From the NCBI GenBank assembly GCA_012271125.1, contig JAAXHB010000080.1:1-17778 (forward strand): a stretch of DNA of 17,778 nt. Direction: 5' to 3'. Below the pieces are notes generated by a model. The model had not been told where the DNA came from and did no database searches. It saw nothing but the letters and a program-made list of their open reading frames with translations. Of this stretch, positions 13,153 through 17,778 are shown in pieces; the stretch's first letter is position 1, and each line of letters begins with the position of its first letter. A program made the position numbers and the translations under genes. Source of the DNA: Actinomycetota bacterium. Its GTDB lineage: Bacteria; Actinomycetota; Acidimicrobiia; Acidimicrobiales; Aldehydirespiratoraceae.

Positions 13153-15696
13153 GTGTCGTCGTTGAGCAGTGATGTGCCGACGCAGGCTCGTGTTGTCGTC
13201 GTCGGTGGAGGAATTGTTGGCGCAAGTGTCCTTTATCACCTAGTTGAGCAGGGTTGGCATGATGTCGTCATCGTTGAAAAAGCCGAGCTGACATCTGGGT
13301 CGACATGGCACGCAGCCGGTCAGATCACGCATTCGGTAGGCGGTTACACGCTTGCCAAGTTTCGGCAATACGGCACCGGCCTTTATGAGAAGTTTCATGA
13401 GGCGACTCCTGGCGGGATTTCTTGGCATCGCAGCGGCAGCTTGCGGATTGGTTATGAGCCAGTTGAGCAGGATTGGCTTATGGGTCAGCTTGGGGTGCTG
13501 GCGTATGCGGGGATTGAGGCGCATTGGTTGGATCGGGCTGAGGTTGAGGCGAAGCATCCGTATTACAACACCGAAGGGGTGATTGGCGCGATCTACACGC
13601 CCGATGATGGTCATGTTGATCCGTCGGGGGCGACCAATGCGATGATTGCGGCTGCTAAGGACGGCGGGGCGACGATCAGCCGGCGAAATCGGGTGACTGA
13701 CATCGTGCAGCGGCGTGATGGCGACTGGGATGTGGTGACCGAGAAGGGCACGATTCATGCCGAACATGTGGTGAATGCTGCTGGGTGTTATGCCCATCGA
13801 GTGGCGCAGATGGTTGGTCTTGATGTGCCGATGGCGAACGCTTTGCACACGTATTTAATTACGGAGCCGGTGCCGGAGTTTGAGCGCCGCCGGGATGCTG
13901 GTGAGCCGGAGTTGCCGATTATTCGTGACGATTATGTGTCGGGTTATATCCGCCAGGAGCAGACGGCTGGGTTGATTGGCATTTATGAGCAGGTTGGTGC
14001 GGTCTCGGCGTGGGGTTATGGGGACGATCATGATGGCGCCGACGCCACGAGTGCCGGCGCGGGTGTCGGTTCTGATGGGGATGGACCAAATTGGAGTTTG
14101 GAGAATCCGCTTTTTGATCCTGACTATGAGCGCATGGGCTTATGGCTGGGGCGGGCTTTTGAACGAATGCCGATGCTTGAGGAGCTAGGCATTGCCTCAG
14201 CGATTCGGGGTGCGATTACTCATACGCCTGATGGTGAGGCAATGTTGGGGCCTTCGGGTGTGCCGGGGTTTTGGATGGCTTGCGGGGCACAAGTTGGTGT
14301 GGCAGACGGGCCGGGCTTGGGCAGGGAGCTAGCTCTGTGGATGGTTCATGGCGCGCCGAATCTGAACGTGCGCGGCTATGACGCTCGCCGGTTTGGGTTC
14401 ATCGCTACCGATGACGTTGCCTCTTATGGGCGCAAGAAGGGCGTCGAGGACTATGAATACCGTCATCAGACACCGCTGCCAGGGTTGGAAAAGCCTGCTG
14501 AACGGCCGTATGTAACAGACGGTTTGCAATCGACGCTGGCGCAGCGGGGTGCGGTGTTCACCCAGGTGTACGGCTGGGAACGTCCTAAATGGTTCCCAGC
14601 GGTAGCGGGTCTGCCGGTCGAAGATCAGGTGGCGTTTCGTCGCACTGGTTGGTTTGACCCGGTTCGTGAAGAGGTTCGGGCGGTGCGTGAACGGGTTGGG
14701 GTGCTGGACTTGTCTGCGTTCGCCAAGTTTGACTTGACCGGCCCGGACGCAGCAGCGGTGCTTGATGCAGTTACCACGAATCGTCTGCCCGATGTGGGAC
14801 GCATTTCGTTGACATATCTATTGACGCCGGTTGGACGCATCGAAGGTGAGATGACGGTGACTCGTCTAGCCGATGACCATTTCTATTTGGTGTCTGCCGC
14901 GGTTGGCGAGGGCAAAGATGTGGAGCACTTCAAGACTTACTGGCCCGAGGGTGCGAATGCGGAGTTGCGTAGTCGGTCACGAGAGTTAGGTGCGATTGCG
15001 GTGACAGGGCCGGCGGCTCGTGACGTTTTGGCAGCGGTGACCGATATGGATGTGAGTAACGACAGCTTCAAGTGGCTGCGTGCTCAAGTGGGAACGGTTG
15101 CAGGTGTGCCTAAGGTGCGAGTGCTGCGGGTTGGTTTCACCGGCTCGCTTGGCTGGGAACTTCACGCCGAGTTGGGGTCACTCGGTCAGATATATGGCGC
15201 AGTGATGGAAGCAGGTGAGGCGTTTGGCATCGCCGACTTTGGCAACCATGCCTTGACGAGCTTGCGCATGGAAAAGGCATATCGGGTCAGCGGTGACCTA
15301 ACTCATGATGTCGGTCCTGACGACGCTGGCCTCGGACGTTTCGTGCGCACCGACAAGGGGGATTTTGTTGGACGCCAAGCTGTCCTGGATCGTCGTGAGC
15401 GAATTGCTACCGGTGATGAGAAGCAGCGTTGGGAGCTTGCGTATTTGGGGGTGGACTCCACTGTGGCTGAGCCCTTGCCATCTGATGCTGTGTTACATGA
15501 CGGTCGTCCAGTCGGATTGGTGACTACCGCCGGTTACGGCTACACCGTCAACAGCGGCCTTGCCTTCGCCTATTTAGACCCAGCCTCAGCAGTCGCCGGT
15601 ACAGAACTAGAGGTGATGATCTTGGGTCAGCCAACTCCCGCCAGAGTGCTAAGCGAACCTACCTACGACCCCACCAACAAAATGCTCCGTTCATAA
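13153..15696 (+). CDS. FAD-dependent dimethylglycine/sarcosine dehydrogenase-like protein with C-terminal GcvT domain
   Basis: 847 residues, the length of the two-domain DMGDH/sarcosine dehydrogenase family, which oxidatively removes N-methyl groups and passes the one-carbon unit to tetrahydrofolate. The N-terminal DAO domain has the FAD-binding VVVVGGGIVGASVLYHL at 14-30 and SGSTWHAAG with H53, the position of the covalent flavin histidine in mammalian DMGDH. TPDGEAMLGPSGVPGFWMACG marks the end of this domain. From about 440 the protein has aminomethyltransferase (GcvT) sequence: GVLDLSAFAKFDLTGPDA, YLLTPVGRIEGEMTVTRL, GFTGSLGWELH, SLRMEKAYR. An Asp/Gly/Ala-rich insertion interrupts the FAD domain at about 291-314. 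The start could be GTG 13153 (GGAG just upstream) or GTG 13174. It leads the plus-strand operon. Confidence 0.88.
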   Translation: MSSLSSDVPTQARVVVVGGGIVGASVLYHLVEQGWHDVVIVEKAELTSGSTWHAAGQITHSVGGYTLAKFRQYGTGLYEKFHEATPGGISWHRSGSLRIGYEPVEQDWLMGQLGVLAYAGIEAHWLDRAEVEAKHPYYNTEGVIGAIYTPDDGHVDPSGATNAMIAAAKDGGATISRRNRVTDIVQRRDGDWDVVTEKGTIHAEHVVNAAGCYAHRVAQMVGLDVPMANALHTYLITEPVPEFERRRDAGEPELPIIRDDYVSGYIRQEQTAGLIGIYEQVGAVSAWGYGDDHDGADATSAGAGVGSDGDGPNWSLENPLFDPDYERMGLWLGRAFERMPMLEELGIASAIRGAITHTPDGEAMLGPSGVPGFWMACGAQVGVADGPGLGRELALWMVHGAPNLNVRGYDARRFGFIATDDVASYGRKKGVEDYEYRHQTPLPGLEKPAERPYVTDGLQSTLAQRGAVFTQVYGWERPKWFPAVAGLPVEDQVAFRRTGWFDPVREEVRAVRERVGVLDLSAFAKFDLTGPDAAAVLDAVTTNRLPDVGRISLTYLLTPVGRIEGEMTVTRLADDHFYLVSAAVGEGKDVEHFKTYWPEGANAELRSRSRELGAIAVTGPAARDVLAAVTDMDVSNDSFKWLRAQVGTVAGVPKVRVLRVGFTGSLGWELHAELGSLGQIYGAVMEAGEAFGIADFGNHALTSLRMEKAYRVSGDLTHDVGPDDAGLGRFVRTDKGDFVGRQAVLDRRERIATGDEKQRWELAYLGVDSTVAEPLPSDAVLHDGRPVGLVTTAGYGYTVNSGLAFAYLDPASAVAGTELEVMILGQPTPARVLSEPTYDPTNKMLRS

Positions 15697-15716
15697 TGCG
15701 AGTTGACTAATAGGCG

Positions 15717-16820
15717 ATGCGTATATCTGGGGTCACGATGTGGGGGGTGCGCCTTGACCTGAAGCGTTCCTATCGGCTGTCGGGCGGGCGACTGCTGTTT
15801 GAGCATCTTGACTCCACCATTATTCGAGTTGACACCGACGAAGGCGTCAGCGGCTGGGGCGAGAGCTGCCCGTGGGGGTCGTCGTATCTGCCTGCGTTTG
15901 CGGGCGGGGTTCGAGCTGGTATTGCTGAGCTAGCTCCAGCTGTTGTCGGTATGGACCCAAGGCAAACCGACGTCGTGTATCGAGCGATGAACCTGGCGTT
16001 GCCTGGCCATGGCTACGTCAAGACTGCTATTGATATGGCTTGCTGGGACATTGCCGCGCAAAGCGCCGGCCTTCCGCTGGTTGACATGTTGGGCGGGCGC
16101 AGCGTTGAGAAGGTGCGGCTGAACTCGTCGATTTCGAGCGGGACAGCTGAGGAGCTATTGGCGGAGATTGACCGGGCTCGCGAGGGTGGTTACACGATGC
16201 ATTCGGCGAAGATCGGTGCCGATCCCGAAAGCGACGCCAAAAAGATGCGATTCCTTGCCGAGCAGATGGGTCAAGGTGAGGACGTGACCTTTGACTGCAA
16301 CCGCTCTTGGACTACCGCGCAGGCCATTGCGGTGCTGAACGAGACTCGTGAGCTGACAAATGTGATTGAGCAGCCGTGTGAGACCTATGAGCAGATTCTC
16401 CATGTGCGTCGTCATGTGAGCCAGCCGTTGGCGATTGATGAGTCGCTGGTCACGCTCGGCGACGCGCTGCGGATGGCCGCCGACGGAGCTTGTGAGGTGG
16501 CGGGGGTCAAGGTTGGTCGGGTTGGCGGGCTTACACCGGCTCGCCGGATTCGTGACGTGTGCCTAGAGGCTGGCATCCTGATGAACATTGAAGACACCGG
16601 CGGCACTCGTTTGCAGGCATCGGCTGCGGTGGCATTGGCGTCGACGTTGCCGGAGCCGTTTCCACGAGCAACTTGGCTTTGCTTTAATCAAGTAGTGCAA
16701 GACCCGGTGCCTGAAGGCGTGGTCAATGAAAATGGCTGGGCGAGCGCGCCGACGGTGCCGGGGATTGGTGCGGTTGTGGATGAGGGCGCTTTGGGTGAAC
16801 CTCTAGAGGTCTTTAAGTGA
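15717..16820 (+). CDS. enolase-superfamily racemase/epimerase, hydroxyproline-betaine 2-epimerase-like
   Basis: 367 residues of the mandelate racemase/muconate lactonizing enzyme group. Metal ligands are D193 (FDCNRSW), E218 (VIEQPC) and D241 (AIDESL). Two lysines flank the active site, K165 (HSAKIG) and K265 (GVKVGRVGGL), as in enzymes doing 1,1-proton transfer at an alpha carbon. The segment GWGESCPWGSSYLPAF and the later ATWLCFN resemble HpbD, the hydroxyproline/proline betaine 2-epimerase; from memory HpbD also uses paired Lys and aromatic residues (Tyr in the N-terminal loop, Trp near 320) to hold the quaternary ammonium, and Y57 and W320 are at matching places here. That fits the Rieske and DMGDH-like neighbours. 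It begins 20 bp after the FAD-GcvT gene. A different N-methylated or cyclic amino acid substrate is possible. Confidence 0.8.
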   Translation: MRISGVTMWGVRLDLKRSYRLSGGRLLFEHLDSTIIRVDTDEGVSGWGESCPWGSSYLPAFAGGVRAGIAELAPAVVGMDPRQTDVVYRAMNLALPGHGYVKTAIDMACWDIAAQSAGLPLVDMLGGRSVEKVRLNSSISSGTAEELLAEIDRAREGGYTMHSAKIGADPESDAKKMRFLAEQMGQGEDVTFDCNRSWTTAQAIAVLNETRELTNVIEQPCETYEQILHVRRHVSQPLAIDESLVTLGDALRMAADGACEVAGVKVGRVGGLTPARRIRDVCLEAGILMNIEDTGGTRLQASAAVALASTLPEPFPRATWLCFNQVVQDPVPEGVVNENGWASAPTVPGIGAVVDEGALGEPLEVFK

Positions 16821-16854
16821 AGTTGTCTGATGAGTTCGCAGGTAGGGGATAAGC

Positions 16855-17778
16855 GTGACTGAGATTTCGGCGACGATGCGGGCTGCGGTGCTGGTGGGTA
16901 TCGGTGGACCTGAAATGTTGCAAGTGCGTGACAATGTGATGGTGCCGACGCCAGGTGATGGCGAGGCACTGATCGCTGTTGCGGCGTGTGGAATGAACAA
17001 CACAGACATCAACACCCGCACCGGTTGGTACAGCCGCTCGGTGACAAGCGGAACGAGCGATGACGACAGTGATGATGACGACAGTGATGTTGACGACGAT
17101 GATGATGACGCTGGCAATGACGATGACAGTGGCGGCGGGGATCGAACCGGTGACTCAACCTGGGGTGGATCAGCCTTGTCGTTGCCGCGAATTCAAGGTG
17201 CCGATCCGTGCGGACGAGTCGTAGCAGTGGGTAGCGGCGTCGACAACGCCTTGATTGGCGAACGTGTGCTAGTTGACCCGTGGATTCGCGATGCTGCCGA
17301 TCCGCTTAATCGAGACCTTGCCGGCTACTTCGGCAGTGAATGCGATGGTGGTTTTGGCGAATACGCCGTGGCACCTGCCGCCAACGTGCATCCAATTCGA
17401 AGCGAGTTGAGCGATGTGGAGCTAGCAACCTTTGGCTGTTCATGGTCAACGGCGGAGCACATGCTGGCACGCAGCCAGGTGTCGTCGGGTCAGACCGTGG
17501 TGATTACCGGCGCTTCAGGTGGGGTCGGTTCAGCCGGTATCGGGTTGGCAAAGCGCCGCGGCGCACATGTGGTTGCGGTAGTGAGCGAGTCCAAAGCCGA
17601 TGCGGTGCTAGCACTAGAGCCATCTCAAGTAGTTGTAAGAGGCAAGGAGCAGAGCACCGTCAACGCGGTGCGAGAAGCTGTTGGCGGGTCAGTCGATCTG
17701 GTCTTTGACGTTGTCGGCGGCGAAGACTTCCCCGGCTGGCTTGACCTGTTGCGCCGTGGTGGTCGCTATGTAACCGCC
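16855..17778 (+). CDS. medium-chain (MDR) zinc-type alcohol dehydrogenase/quinone oxidoreductase-like protein, 3' end cut by window edge
   Basis: The frame is open from GTG 16855 to the window end (308 codons), with AGGGG placed well for ribosome binding. The N-terminal GroES-like domain (RAAVLVGIGGPEMLQVRD, AACGMNNTDINTRTGWYSR, RIQGADPCGRVVAVGSGVD) is followed by the nucleotide-binding fold with VVITGASGGVGSAGIGLAKRRGAHV and VDLVFDVVGG. Such enzymes oxidise or reduce alcohols, aldehydes or enones with NAD(P). Between WYSR and RIQGAD lies an insertion at about residues 65-110 whose first half is nearly all Asp and Ser; other family members I recall have a short Gly-rich loop there. The gene is third in the plus-strand operon, 34 bp after the epimerase gene. 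The role in the pathway is unknown. Confidence 0.85.
   Translation, partial: MTEISATMRAAVLVGIGGPEMLQVRDNVMVPTPGDGEALIAVAACGMNNTDINTRTGWYSRSVTSGTSDDDSDDDDSDVDDDDDDAGNDDDSGGGDRTGDSTWGGSALSLPRIQGADPCGRVVAVGSGVDNALIGERVLVDPWIRDAADPLNRDLAGYFGSECDGGFGEYAVAPAANVHPIRSELSDVELATFGCSWSTAEHMLARSQVSSGQTVVITGASGGVGSAGIGLAKRRGAHVVAVVSESKADAVLALEPSQVVVRGKEQSTVNAVREAVGGSVDLVFDVVGGEDFPGWLDLLRRGGRYVTA
17056..17145 (+). repeat. Asp-codon tract (GAY)n inside the dehydrogenase gene
   Basis: A microsatellite-like run of GAT/GAC codons with interspersed AGT encodes residues 68-97, mostly Asp with some Ser, Gly and Asn. It is in frame and lies in the insertion loop of the MDR catalytic domain. Mixed GAT and GAC use and scattered Ser codons suggest repeat expansion followed by point mutation. 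Confidence 0.85.

Noticed and set aside
13240..13848. Minus-strand frame of 202 codons
   Set aside because: It is antisense to the FAD-binding domain of the DMGDH-like gene and shows no recognisable domain.

Overview
The window reads as a chromosomal segment of an actinobacterium, probably an uncultured Acidimicrobiia-like lineage. The evidence is: a CCA tRNA nucleotidyltransferase gene divergent from a DUF6049-type secreted protein, the arrangement of Rv3907c/Rv3909 in Mycobacterium; frequent GTG and TTG starts with few Shine-Dalgarno sites; and a lipoprotein with a long Thr-rich spacer of the kind common in marine Acidimicrobiia. Taxonomy is inferred from gene content only.

Region 1 (1-3349) is conserved chromosome: a partial degV-family gene and a DUF6049-like secreted, membrane-anchored protein on the minus strand, then pcnA on the plus strand. 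This pcnA has lost its HD motif and carries six 14-residue (42-bp) tandem repeats in its C-terminal half.

Region 2 (about 3351-8374) looks like a ~4.9 kb inserted island. It is flanked by direct repeats with a 50-bp perfect core; the right copy is the 3' end of the intact prpD gene and the left copy is a damaged remnant of the same sequence just after pcnA. Inside are an AbiEi/AbiEii-type toxin-antitoxin pair with a 4-nt overlap, a small protein and a frameshifted Thr-rich lipoprotein on the minus strand, and a second orphan copy of the AbiEi-like gene. Both AbiEi copies have matching upstream regions that include the palindrome GCACTAAAGTGC. No recombinase is visible.

Region 3 (8299-17778) is a divergent catabolic cluster around an RpiR-family regulator. 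The minus-strand operon is rpiR, a HisC-like aminotransferase, a Rieske non-heme iron oxygenase and an MmgE/PrpD protein, with 4-nt overlaps between the last three. The plus-strand operon is a dimethylglycine/sarcosine dehydrogenase-like FAD-GcvT fusion, an enolase-superfamily racemase resembling hydroxyproline-betaine 2-epimerase, and an MDR dehydrogenase cut by the window end. Together they suggest breakdown of a quaternary or N-methylated amino acid: racemisation, Rieske N-demethylation, FAD/folate N-demethylation, then carbon-skeleton processing. The intergenic region holds a 20-bp inverted repeat that is a good RpiR operator candidate. Four of the enzymes carry low-complexity insertions, including one inside the Rieske cluster-binding domain and a long Asp tract in the dehydrogenase.
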